Below are positions 34,190-44,739 of a stretch of DNA of 64,000 nt, piece by piece. A program made the translations under genes and the position numbers. Numbering within the stretch: the stretch's first letter is position 1; the number at the start of each line of letters is the position of its first letter. The notes beneath the pieces were generated by a model. That model was not told the DNA's origin. It did not search any database and was given only the letters and a program-made list of their open reading frames with translations. Location of the stretch: positions 6,031,224-6,095,223 of the forward strand of contig NC_045141.1 in NCBI RefSeq assembly GCF_008831285.2. The letters are read 5' to 3'. The DNA comes from Nymphaea colorata. Lineage: Eukaryota; Streptophyta; Magnoliopsida; Nymphaeales; Nymphaeaceae.

Positions 34190-34203
34190 TGGCTCTGATA
34201 CCA
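34190..34203 (-). other. primer-binding site, initiator tRNA-Met
   Basis: TGGTATCAGAGCCA on the minus strand, four bases from the 5' LTR end. It is the standard plant retrotransposon site complementary to the 3' end of initiator tRNA-Met. Confidence 0.95.
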
Positions 34204-34207
34204 AAAC

Positions 34208-37145
34208 TGTCACACCCTGACCTTTTGACACTCAAACATTTTTTTTTCTAAACATCAAACATCGAGGTGCGACTATACAACAGTTCAAAAGAGATGAGCC
34301 AAGCAATTCAAAACAATGGGGCAACTTTCATTTATATAACAACTTTGTTTCATACAAAATCACATATATGTGTATGACAAAAATGCCCCCAAACTGTATG
34401 ATTAATGTCTAACAAAAACATGACATCAATACAAATCAACCAAGACGCGCCGGCACTACATAAGAAAACAAAACTCAAAACCTCTCCAGTAGGACGTGAG
34501 TGAAGCCATCCGATCAACCTGCTGCCCCGGGTCTGCCAAAACCTGAAAAAGAAACAAATGAAGGCTTCGCCTTCGCAGTATGACAACAAGCCAGGAAAAT
34601 ACCAAACCCATAGCATTTATATGATTCACATGCACTTCAATCACATACATTCAATCATATACATTACATGTTCATTAACTTTAGTGAATTAACAGTTCCT
34701 GTGGGTGCAACAGAGGCACGTGCACACCATGGGCGGCCTACAGCTGAAAGACAACCCCCGTGGTGGCCCATAACAATATGGATAAATTTCATCCACTACA
34801 GCGGTAGAGCACTCATCCATGGATGTGTGGATTCTAAGAAGAGATACTCAGCCTTCCCTAGGACACCCAGGTTGGGAAGGCGGGAGCCCAACGCTCCAAG
34901 CACAACACACAACAGTACCCTGGGGTCTTGCACCGCCTTCTCTCCGAATAGGCGTGACCAGTGGCAAAAGCAGGACGTCTCTCAAACACATAGCCACATC
35001 CCACTGGCCTCTCATCTCTTATCATTCATTGTTATCATTAGATTAACACATTCACAAACTGGCTGGCTAGCTCATGAGGTTGGTGCACTTCACGAGTACA
35101 CCCACACCTCCAATTGCCTCTTCCCGAGGTCTACACATAACAATAACAGTCATAGCTAGCCGTCATACAATACGGGTACAACTACCCTCCAATTCAATCA
35201 TTTGCATCATTGCCCGCAGCAATGTATGTGCAACAGAACAAAACATTCACATCATTCATCATATCAATCACATCTTCAAAAAAACTTAGCCAAACCATAG
35301 AGAGTAGTCTCGATCTGTGATTGACTCGTAGCTGTCCTATGCAGTTATCATTCTATGATGCTTTCTAATGCACAATTGGGGTCGAGGAGACACTCGACTC
35401 GATACCCCACCTCATCTGTCCTAAACAGTTAACAATTCTAACATGCACATGCAAAGGTGTAACATTTTCAAAACAATCACTAATAGCCTTTTAAAACCCT
35501 TCATATCATATATCAATTCTTGTACATGAATACATACATTCAATCTCAAAACAATCAATCAATTCACGTCACAAATCCTAGAATCCCATGACCCTAGGAA
35601 CACACATTCACACATTTGCCCAGGCAGGAATTTGCCTGGAATATCGCCATACCTGTGGCGTGCTCACAAACTCTTCAAAATACCTCGAGCTTCAAATCTG
35701 ACAGCTCAAGGTTGACGGGACGTGCCCGGTGTACCTGCAAACGTAAACAAAAGATCAGATTTCTACTAGTTAGCTACGTAATCCAAACAAATACAAAACA
35801 GAATCATTGAGGCAAATGTCATCGCCTCAAGAAGGTGTCGACGGGTAGTGTCGACCTACAAGCCCTCCAATAGGCCACTACACAACTTCTTACCGTTGCC
35901 ACCCAACGTGAAAACCCAATGCTTCGATCAATCCATCCTTAACACATTTCTCATTAACTTTCCTTTAGTTGAGGCATCTTCCCAACATGCACACCCCCAT
36001 CCTACCAACAAATACCACCCACGTCGACCAAAGTGCTCCAAGCGTTCCCAAAGACGGTCCTACGCTTCTCCACAACATCACTAACTCTACCATGTTTTCC
36101 AATAGCTTCAAAAATCAACAACTCATGCTAAAGAGATAGATATACACATGGATTCTTGTTCTTCTCACCAATAGTCATAAACTTCCCCCAAAATAACAAC
36201 ATCGCTAAAAAACTATCCAAAACATCAAATCATGAGTCTAGCATGCTTAAACAATAATTATACATGCTCTAATAAATATTACTCAACAATCTAAGCTCGA
36301 TTAGGTCTTGCTCACCCCAATTCAAGAGCTCAAACTGCTGCGATGCTTCCGACAGCCACCTCATGAGTCCAAGTGGTCTCCAAGCGGCTAAAATCCTTCA
36401 ATGCCGCCACCACCAAGGCCTACAAGTCGCTGTTATGAGAGGGAAGACCAGTCGCCCAAGCTTAAATCCGATAACATAATCATAAATAGGGTGAGATTTA
36501 GTGAAAATGAGGTCAAAAGAAGGGTCTACCGTGTGAGCAGGATCTCCCGTAGCTGCGAGGGAGGAGGCTGAAGTCAAATGGGAGAAAGAGGGCACGAGAG
36601 GATGGGAGTGAGGCTGCACACGTGAGGGAGACAGTGAGAGAGGAGAAACCCAGTGTTCGGGTGAGGGAGAGAGAGACCGCATGAGCAGGAGAGGGGAAGC
36701 ATGGCAATAGAGAGAGAGACGTGGGCAGAGAGGGTTCAAATAGAGAGGAGAGACAGACGGGGAGGGTGAGAAGGCGTGAGAGAGGCGGAAGAGGGAGATA
36801 GCACGAGAGAGTGAAGGCTGGGCAAGGGGGAGGCTGTGCGAGAGGGAAAAGGGTGTGGGCAGAGGGTCGAGAATGCAGCGAAGGAGGGAGAAGAAGAAAG
36901 ATGGAAGCAAAGAGGATTCGAGAGGGCTTACCCGAGCTTCGCCCTCCACCTCTGTCGTCGCTGCCTGCTTCCCTATCGCAAGAACGGTGAGAGATGAGAG
37001 AACGAAGAAGAGGGAGGTTCTGCGGTAAGGGAGAAGAGATGGAGAGGAAGAGAGAGCCAGCGTCGGGCTCCCTTCACACCTGGACTTTGGGTCCAAGTCC
37101 GAACTAGCTCGAATCCAAACCTGAGGTAAAAGAACCAGCATTACA
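34208..37145 (-). repeat. Tekay 5' LTR (right copy)
   Basis: 2938 bp, same ends as the left LTR. Mismatches to the left copy are clustered: counted by eye, about 25 in the first 500 bp from 34208, only 3 in the next ~790 bp, then about 20 in the next ~310 bp. ORFs here, such as 34668-35159 and 36398-37234, are not genes. Confidence 0.93.
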
Positions 37146-37150
37146 TTATC
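37146..37150 (+). other. target-site duplication, right (TTATC)
   Basis: Matches 26301-26305. Confidence 0.95.
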
Positions 37151-38075
37151 ATATGAACCATTATGGTTGTAGTTGGGTTTCTTACATGGGAAGAGGGAAG
37201 ACAATTTTCTAGTCTTCACCACCACCTTAATCAATTAAATCATGAATACTTAAATAAAAATGACTCAAGATGAAAGAAATTGATAGAATGCACGAGCTGG
37301 TTTGTCTAGATGTTGCCGTGTAAGGGTGAATTACATCCATGAGAATGCATGCATCCTTAATATCCAATTAGATTATATATTGTATCAAATGGAAATCACT
37401 CTCTCACCATCAAATCCTCTCATGGTTGGAAGTTAAAAATGGGTTTAGGCCTGCCATTTTTTAAAGGAACGTGGCTTTGGGGCCCTTTTTGAAAATTGAT
37501 TTATAGTAATCTTTTATAGAAACCGATTTATGCATAAAGAATGCATTAAAATGTACATTTGATCATAGTTCTCTCTAGCTGGATATCATTCCCAGCTATA
37601 AATGAAAATGAAAATGAAACCTTCCCCACGGATATTGAACTCGAAAATGATAGCGAAACGCAAAAATATATGAAGAACAAGTTGGAATCATCCCTACCTT
37701 GTGGTCGGCCTAGGTGCTTGGTGCTTCTTCTTGGCTTGTTCTCTAAGTCAAGCAATCCTATGCAAGAACTTAAACTAAGACTCAAGCTTGTCAGAGCTGG
37801 AGAAAGAGAGGCTTCTTGTTGGAGATTGTCCAAAATGGGAGAGGATTTTCCTTCTACCAAAAATCCTAAGTTTGAGTCCAATGAAGTATCCAAGCTTAGC
37901 AAAACCGAAGGCAAGGAATGGGAGAAAGCAAGATAGAGAAGGCTTGGATGACATCTCCTCCTTCTCTTGGATGCTTTGTTTCCTCCACTTGGCTGCAACT
38001 AAAAACAAGAGAGAGAGAGAGAGAGATAAAGTGTTGGAAAGAAAAATCGTCCCCCTTGCTCAGGCCTCAAGGGGG

Positions 38076-38084
38076 TTTTTTATA
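38076..38084 (-). promoter_or_regulatory. TATA box of the solo LTR
   Basis: TATAAAAAA on the minus strand in LTR sense, followed 40-70 bases on by a CT-rich leader (the GA run at 38010-38028 on plus). This is the layout of a retroelement U3/R boundary. Confidence 0.5.
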
Positions 38085-39798
38085 GAATTCAAAACCACTT
38101 CATGCTTATGTCTCAAGCAATCAGAGGATGATCTTCTAATGGCTGCATATCTCTATTTGGCCATGCAACCAATAGCTTTCAAAAGAATAATCCTTCATTG
38201 GCTGAATTTAATGAGGGATTATCTTTATGATTTTGAAATCATTTTGTTTAAAAAGACAAGCAAGGTGGGCTACGTAACCCTCTCGCCCACCCTCTGTTCT
38301 CTTTTTTTAAATCCTTTTTTCAAAAAAAAAAAAAAACCTTGGGGGACATTCTTTTGAAATTTCAACCTTGGGCTGGTCCAGCCCAATGATGTGGCATGGA
38401 TCAGCCTATAATTGGCTGCTTAGGTGGAAAGAAACACCAAGATTGTAATTATAGCTTGGGTGATGTGGCTGCCACATCACCCATGCTAAGTGTTTGACTA
38501 ATCCTTGAGAAGTCTTTTTTTCTCTCATTGGTCAAACCCAAGTGGGTTGGATTGCTGACCAAGAAAGATTAATTTAATCTTTCCATATCTTAAAAATGGG
38601 TTCACCTACCCCATATGCATGGGCTAGGTCAAGTCCAAATGGGTTGATTTGGACCTACTAGGCATTGACCTACTGACCTAAATTTAAATTGCATTGAATT
38701 ATACTTTCTTATCTATAAATTCAATGATTCAACTTAAGTTTCAAATTCATGGTGTTAAATTGAATTGTGAAGGACATTTTGAAAATGGGTCAAAACTCTT
38801 ATTGAGATTGAAATTGTACAATTGCATATGTAACTTATATATCTTGCAAGTTCAAATACGAAATTGATTCACTTAAGTCCCTAAGTTAAGATTTTATTGA
38901 TTGAACTTGATTGAGAAAGAAAATTCATGCTTTGACTTCTACTGAATTCGACAAAGTTTGATGATTTTGACAATTAGTAAACATTAAATTATGCTTTTGC
39001 TAAGTTCAATTTCAATGAAGCTTCGACTAAGCTTAGTCAAAACTTTGTAGGGTTTAATCAAGGACTATTTTGGCCCAAGACTGGATTGCTTGACAGGTTT
39101 TGACCTGTCTTGACTGGGATCTATGGGTTCAACTTTGACTTAGCCCACAAGATGTGGCGCCACCCTTGGGTGACACATGGTCCTAACTCATTTACAATTA
39201 AGTGGGTTGGGGACAAAATAATGAGGATTGGTATAAAGGGGCCAATGCATGTTGGCCCTTTTACACCGTCTCTCCTCATTAAATGAGAAGGATCTCCTTT
39301 AGTAAAGGAGATTTCCTTTTCATTTGTAAATTATTTCACTTGATTGTTCTTTTTCTTTATAGATTTTCAATCATTTCAACCTTTTTGCTAAGTCAAAATA
39401 GAATATTTTAATTGATTTTGTGAAGGAGGGGGCACCCCACCTTGGGTGGACCCTTGCCCATGCAGGAGTGTGATGCGCACATGTGGGTCCCGCATGATGT
39501 TTTGGATCTCTAATTGGATCCACTTTGGGATTTGTGATCTGGATTTGGATTCCAAATGACAATTGCAAATGGATTTGGGTTTCATACCCCTACTTTAGAT
39601 CCAGTATTGTAACTGGAATGGGATTTTGACTCATAACTTGCATTGTGATTTGTGGTATAAGTCAAATTGATGATTTTTGAACCAGAATTGTGTTTGGATT
39701 TCAGAATTCATTTCAAATTGAAGTTTTCATAGTTATTTTGTGCAGTTCTTTTTAAATTGCTTCCATCAACTGAGATGGAAAATTTTGGGGTGTTAACA

Positions 39799-40560
39799 CG
39801 ATGGCAACAAGAAGGGTGATTTCTGGAAGCCCAATAAAACTGTGGTGTATGTTCTTTTCAAAAATAAGAATTTGTCTAATGAAAAGACTAATCCGCCAAG
39901 TCAATAGCCACAGAACTACAAAGGCAAGGGAGATGATAAGAAGGTGCCATAGTCCAATCACATGAGCAAGAAACATCCTACTTGTATGCAAGACAGAAAA
40001 TTCACTCCCTTGGAGCAAAAGAAGGAGGAGATCCTGGAGTATCTCATCACGAAAGGTCTTTGCTATCTACCATGTCTATCAATAGTACAAATTTCATTGT
40101 GCATTGGGCAATGACACTGAAGAGTGTATACCGCTCAAGCATATTATTCAAGATTGTACTAACAAAGATTTGTTGGTTCAGGACAGCACTCCTAAAGTCC
40201 TCAAGGATTCATTTAGACCATAGTAAGAATACTGTGGCATTAGTGGACAGCAGGACTTCTTATCTGTATGATCATATTTGACCCTTCGTGCAAGAAGAGA
40301 TGATCATCATGGCCATCGATGGTAGATCTATGCGGAAGTTGTTGAATTTTATTTAACCTCTCAGCAAGAAAATAGTAGCAACCAAAAGTAGGCTGACATG
40401 CCAAAGCCCATCAAGAAGCTCGTATACAAGTTAAAAGAGACGCCAGCAACTTCCAATCCTCATCCCAAACTGCCTAAACAATGGTTAAACAAGAAGAGAT
40501 AAAAATTGAAGATCAGTAGAGTCTTCCCAAGCAATAGAAGAAAGATCAGCCCAGCAAGTT
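39799..40560 (+). pseudogene. Ogre-1 gag, second part
   Basis: Resumes gag after the solo LTR. DGNKKGDFWKPNKTVVYVLF and NKNLSNEKTNPPSQ are followed by a stop, then NYKGKGDDKK, NHMSKKHPTCMQDRKFTPLE and QKKEEILEYLITKGLCYLPC. The same text in the reverse strand of Ogre-2 (56.0-56.08 and 57.95-58.1 kb) gives KYKVKGDS and NCDGNKHPTW. Several stops. Confidence 0.6.
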
Positions 40561-40572
40561 CTCAACATCTCA

Positions 40573-41400
40573 TTGAACATTTCGATTCTGGACCTCATCA
40601 ATACTTATGTGGTATGCAAGATACCTATGAAGGAGGTGCTCAATAAAATTAAAGTCAAATCCAATACCATTCTTGAAACCTTGGCATTATATATCGTGGT
40701 GAGGACACATGCTATCGATGTTCCTCACGTACTATTAGATGGAGGGAGCAGCTTGAACATCTGCCTGGAGATGACTGCCAAAGCCTTGGGCCTCAAAGAC
40801 GAGCATTACACACCACATGATATGACTATCTATGGCTTTGATAGGAGCAGGAGAACAATAAAAAGCAAGATATACCTGGACTTGCATATTAACTTCACCA
40901 TCCATATGGTACTCTTCTATGTAGTGGACCTTTTACCATAGTACAATTGGCTACGTAAGAGGAGCCCATGGATCCTTGAGGCAAAACACTGCCATCCACC
41001 TTGCATCATGCATTAAATGGATTAGTGGAAGGACCAATATGAAAATCCTGGCAAAAAAAATTCTGAGAGGTTCCCTCGACCTATGATACATTCCCAACAT
41101 GCACAGTTGAAATGCCTAGTGTATGGCATCTAGATGAAGTATATTTGAAAGAAAATATTTGCTGCTTGGGCATGAATGAACCTAAGATTATGGAGCAAGT
41201 CAACATAGTAGAATGGAAAGGTCCGACCTTCTACAAGCTTGGTGGCAGGATCAATGAAGCAGCCATCAGAGGACACCCTTTATATGAACGAATTGCAGAA
41301 ATGCTTAAAGGGCTTCACCTGATTATCAAAATGGGCTACAAGCTGCACTCATGGTTGGGGCTAATGAAGATAGTATCATCAAGCTAGTCAACAGCGGAGT
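40573..41400 (+). pseudogene. Ogre-1 aspartic protease region
   Basis: Reads HAIDVPHVLLDGGSSLNICL, KALGLKDEHYTPHDMTIYGF, DRSRRTIKSKIYLDLHINF and TIHMVLFYVVDLLP, then a stop and NWLRKRSPWILEA. This is the protease fold of Tat/Ogre-type polyproteins, with DGGS where DNGS or DSGS is usual. A following stretch (41112-41387) carries WKGPTFYKLGGRINEAAIRG and LKGLHLIIKMGYK, repeated in Ogre-2 at 54619-54834. Broken by stops. Confidence 0.7.
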
Positions 41401-41464
41401 TGGGTAGAAGTGAACTAAGGTCTCAGCTACAAGAGGATGCCTAACAAGGGAAAGGTCAAGGAGC

Positions 41465-41688
41465 TGTACAAGAAAAAACATGGAGCTTAATCATTGTCAC
41501 GGTTTCACTTTTTCTTGACTTTTTTCCAAACTTTTGTAGGAACAGTGTCCCTATACTTCAGGTTTATCAATAAAGTTCAATGATTTTCTGATATTCAGGT
41601 GTCCCTTCCACTTCGCTTTCTCATTATTCATCTTACTATGCACACTAAATGCATGTCTAGCTTACTTTCTTTCAATCACTCTTTATAG
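41465..41688 (+). other. intron-like spacer between Ogre-1 protease and RT
   Basis: Non-coding in all frames, with two pyrimidine-rich acceptor-like ends: CTTTTGTAG at 41531-41539 and TCTTTATAG at 41680-41688. The second lies 8 nt before the RT start ATG (41696). The spacer is conserved in Ogre-2 (54332-54560). Ogre elements are known for an intron between pro and RT. The donor site is not identified. Confidence 0.45.
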
Positions 41689-41695
41689 GATCAAG

Positions 41696-42475
41696 ATGGC
41701 TTTCAAACTCATCCACAAGCTATTTATTAACCCCAAGTTCACACAACAGAAGAATCAATATGTCTGCAAAGACGAGAAGCAATAAGCCAGTTTCATAAGA
41801 AGAACAATAGAACCAGTAGAACCGGAATTGGACCCTATAGGTTTGGCTTAATTACAAAGAGAACATCAATCACTAGCCTTGCTCAATGACCCCACCAAGG
41901 AGGTAACTATTGGGACCACAGAAGATCCCAAAATGAAACAAATCGGTGTAAATTTGGATTCAAATGAAGAAGGGAAACTAGTTTAATTTCTCAAAGAATA
42001 CAAGAATGTTTTCACATGGACATATGAGAACTAGTACAACACAAGTTAATTCTCAAACCAGGGAGTTATCTAGTCAAGTACAAACTGACAAAATTAGATT
42101 CACATGTTGAAGACAATGTCAAAGAAGGATTGAAAAATGCACTCAAAGCTATGTTTATCAAAACTATTAATTAACTTCAATGGCATTCCAACATAGTAGT
42201 CATACAAATGAAAAATGGGAAGGTCCAGATCTACATTGATTTGTAATATCTCAACAAGGCCAAAAGATGACTACCCTCTGCCCAATATTGATATGATGGT
42301 TGACAATACAACAGGCCATGTGATGTTCTCTTTCATGGACAGACATTCTGGATATAATCTAATCAAGTTGGCTTCTAAAGATCAATGTAAGACATCATCC
42401 ATCACACCTTGGGGCACTTTCTACTATACAAAAATTCCATTTGGACGGCTTCAATAGGAATAGCTCAAGTGTATA
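41696..42475 (+). pseudogene. Ogre-1 RT, N-terminal part
   Basis: Starts MAFKLIHKLF and runs through FGLITKRTSITSLAQ-like linker to recognisable RT motifs: RPKDDYPLPNIDMMVDNTTG, HVMFSFMDRHSGYNLIKLAS and SITPWGTFYYTKIPFG. The motif A Asp is present (FMDRHSGYN). It is truncated before the YVDD motif at about 42475 and has many stops. Confidence 0.7.
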
Positions 42476-43950
42476 GTGCCAAAAAAAAGGAAGCTTTATT
42501 TATAGAAGAGAGAAGGGCCAATTTTTTTTGTGCCCATCGATACATGACTATACTTTTACACATTATCTCTCCTCTCTCAAATCAAAACATAGGTTAAAAA
42601 TATATTTTTCGTCAATTTTTTCTCACTACGATCTCGTTTGGACACCAAATTTGATTCTGTAAAAACCCATGCATGCATGGTGAAGCATTGATTAATTCTT
42701 GATAAAGTATTCAGATTCACATTGAGCATGGAGGATGAATGATGCGAGAATATGAAGAGAAGAAGACACACTTTTGAACCTTATTTTTGAACTTGATATA
42801 AATTAGAAAATTATTCATCCCTGCCATACACAGATACTGATTTTGATTTTGTCAATGCCAGAGTGCTGAGCAAAGAATTCTGTAGGTTTCAAGTTCACAT
42901 GTGAATTGACATTAAGTGTGGAGTGAGGATATCATGACTTATTTTTCAGATATAATGTGCATCAAGCTTACTTGTGGATCCTAGATATGCGTTTGATGCT
43001 ATCCTAATCTAGTCTAGATCCAAGGAAAATTATATGGTATTGACATTTGGATTGTGCTTCAATATCCAGGACTTGAAATGGGCAAAATGGATCTGAATAC
43101 TAAAGACAGATCAGATCTAGGACTTGGATATGAGATCCAAACATGGAAATAAGAGGATATATAGTCTAGTTCAGAATTATGAAATGAAGATCTGAGAATA
43201 GCATGGACCTGGACCTGGCTCGAGATGGGCTAGGTGGGTTCAAGCTATATCAAATGGGCTGGACTTGGATTAGGTTTAAACTGGGTTCAAACCTAGGCTA
43301 GGCAGAGGCTTAGCCTAGGTGCTATCTTTGGAAAATTCAGTTTTAACAGGAAATTGTTGTAGGCTAAGCTTGAGTCCAAGCCTACCATATCCATGAAATT
43401 TATATGAAAAACAAACTTTGGTTCATGTGGCTCCTAAGTTAGGTTTTATGAAAAATACATGCATCATGAAAAATAGGTCAAATACCCTTGCGTGTGATTT
43501 TGGGCTGAAATGGGTTCAAATAAATGGATGGACTAGAACTAAGATTTTAGAATAAAAGAAAATCATAAACCAAGGCATATGTGACCTATATACTCTTGCC
43601 AATATGTGTATTTTCATAATTTTGGTTGAGTTTTCTCGATTTAACTGAATTTGTTTGAGGCTAGGTTCCTAAATAGGCTCTGGTTAAAATATTGCTGGAT
43701 TTCTCTAAGAATCAAAAACAATTTTTTACCAAGCCATATAGGACATATTTATAAAGGGAAGTCAAGAAAGACCATACAAATTAGATTTTGTTAGAATTTT
43801 TATACGTAAAGCTGAGGATACTTGAAAAAGCAACTTACCTGTAAGGACATGTTGAAAGATCATAGAAACTCGCTTTAATTTTGCAAAATTAAGTTTGACA
43901 TCAATTTATAAAGTGTAGCAAGTACCAGGAATAAGCTCCACGATCTTCAG

Positions 43951-44490
43951 AACTGAATTGAACTCAAACTAGAATGAATGAACTCAACTAAGTGAGCATT
44001 GATTTACTTATGATAAACACGAACCCTACTCATTTTCAGCTAACTCGATCAAGTTGAACACAAATTCAAGTCAAAACTTAGAAAATAGGAGAGAGAAAAG
44101 CATTCAAAACTGAACTGAACTCAAACTGAGATGAATGAACTCAAAATGAAATAAAGGAAGCTTGAATTATACATGATAAACATGGTCCTAGCTCGGTGTT
44201 AGCTCAATCTTCTGGGTTGATCTTAAATTCAACTCAAACCCGTGAAAACTAGAAAAAGAAAACACTTGGAAGTGAGTTGAACTCAAATAAGGATGAATGA
44301 ACTCAACCCAAACTAAAGGATGCTTGAATTATATATGATAAACATGGTTCTAATTTATTTTTAGCTCACTCTTTTGGGTTGACATCAAATTCAGCTCAAA
44401 ACCTAGAAAACAGGAGAGAAAAAGCACTCGGAACTGAATCTAACTCAAACAGGATAAATGAACTCAAACCAAACTAAAGGAACTTATATT
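43951..44490 (+). repeat. ~160-bp minisatellite, about 3.4 copies
   Basis: Units start near 43951, 44108, 44271 and 44432 with the theme aactgaa-tgaactcaaac followed by gaatgaactcaa. They continue atgataaacatgg, ttagctca and aactagaaaa-agaga. Units differ by many substitutions but keep length. Confidence 0.85.
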
Positions 44491-44730
44491 AGAGCAACCT
44501 ATCGAAAGCTTGAGTCAAAACCCCAACATAGGCGTCCATGAGCTTATGCATATGATCATGAAATATGGATTAGCCACTAAAGTAAACCAAAATTGAAATT
44601 AATCATTTAAATCTAACTTATTAAATTAATCTCCTCAAATTATTTTAACAATTTATGAAACAACCCCAACATAAAAAATAAGAAAATGTAATACAGTATT
44701 AATCTAAGTAATAAAATATAATATTTTTGT

Positions 44731-44739
44731 TATAAATAG
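44731..44739 (+). promoter_or_regulatory. TATA box of an LTR-like promoter
   Basis: TATAAATAG followed by a long GA-rich leader (44770-44830), typical of an LTR transcription start. Confidence 0.45.

Larger units (their letters stand above)
26306..37145 (-). mobile_element. complete Tekay/Del-like chromovirus (Ty3/gypsy), defective
   Basis: A 10.84 kb LTR retrotransposon read on the minus strand: 5' LTR (34208-37145), initiator-Met primer site, gag, protease, RT, RNase H, second RNase H, integrase remnant, chromodomain, purine tract, 3' LTR (26306-29261). LTRs start TGTAA and end TGACA, and a perfect 5-bp TSD is present. The chromodomain and domain order place it with chromoviruses; Tekay/Del is inferred from general similarity. 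In-frame stops, frameshifts and loss of the integrase core show it cannot move by itself. Confidence 0.93.
23734..39798 (-). mobile_element. solo LTR of an Ogre-like element (minus), split by the Tekay element
   Basis: The ends are TGTTCACACCC at 23734 and GGGGTGTTAACA ending at 39798, an imperfect inverted pair as in LTR termini. Removing the Tekay element and one TTATC leaves about 5.2 kb with no internal coding region, which fits a solo LTR; Ogre LTRs are known to be this long. The 3' part (23734-26300, read on minus) matches the LTR at 1-2063 including its GGGTGTGAACA terminus. Alignment to uninterrupted gag in Ogre-2 implies a 5-nt overlap at the insertion point, as expected, though the two flanks (cagca, cgatg) no longer match. 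Confidence 0.6.
22260..42475 (+). mobile_element. Ogre-1: Ogre/Tat-like Ty3/gypsy element, interrupted
   Basis: The order ORF1-like (22.3 kb), gag (23.1 kb), [insertion 23734-39798], gag tail (39.8 kb), protease (40.6 kb), intron-like spacer (41.5 kb), RT start (41.7 kb) runs along the plus strand. That the two halves are one element is shown by Ogre-2, where the corresponding gag DNA is continuous: gagcagcagc...aacaag joins what are 23733 and 39799 here. The left end is cut by LTR-like DNA at about 22250. The right end stops inside RT at about 42475. All frames contain stops. Confidence 0.65.

Noticed and set aside
36398-37234. 278-codon ORF (minus) rich in Ser, Leu and Pro
   Set aside because: It is the CT-rich part of the LTR translated; the left LTR copy is broken into smaller ORFs.
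37546-38357. 150-codon (minus) and 189-codon (plus) overlapping ORFs
   Set aside because: They overlap on opposite strands inside the solo LTR just after its TATA box. No motif; leader sequence is a better explanation.
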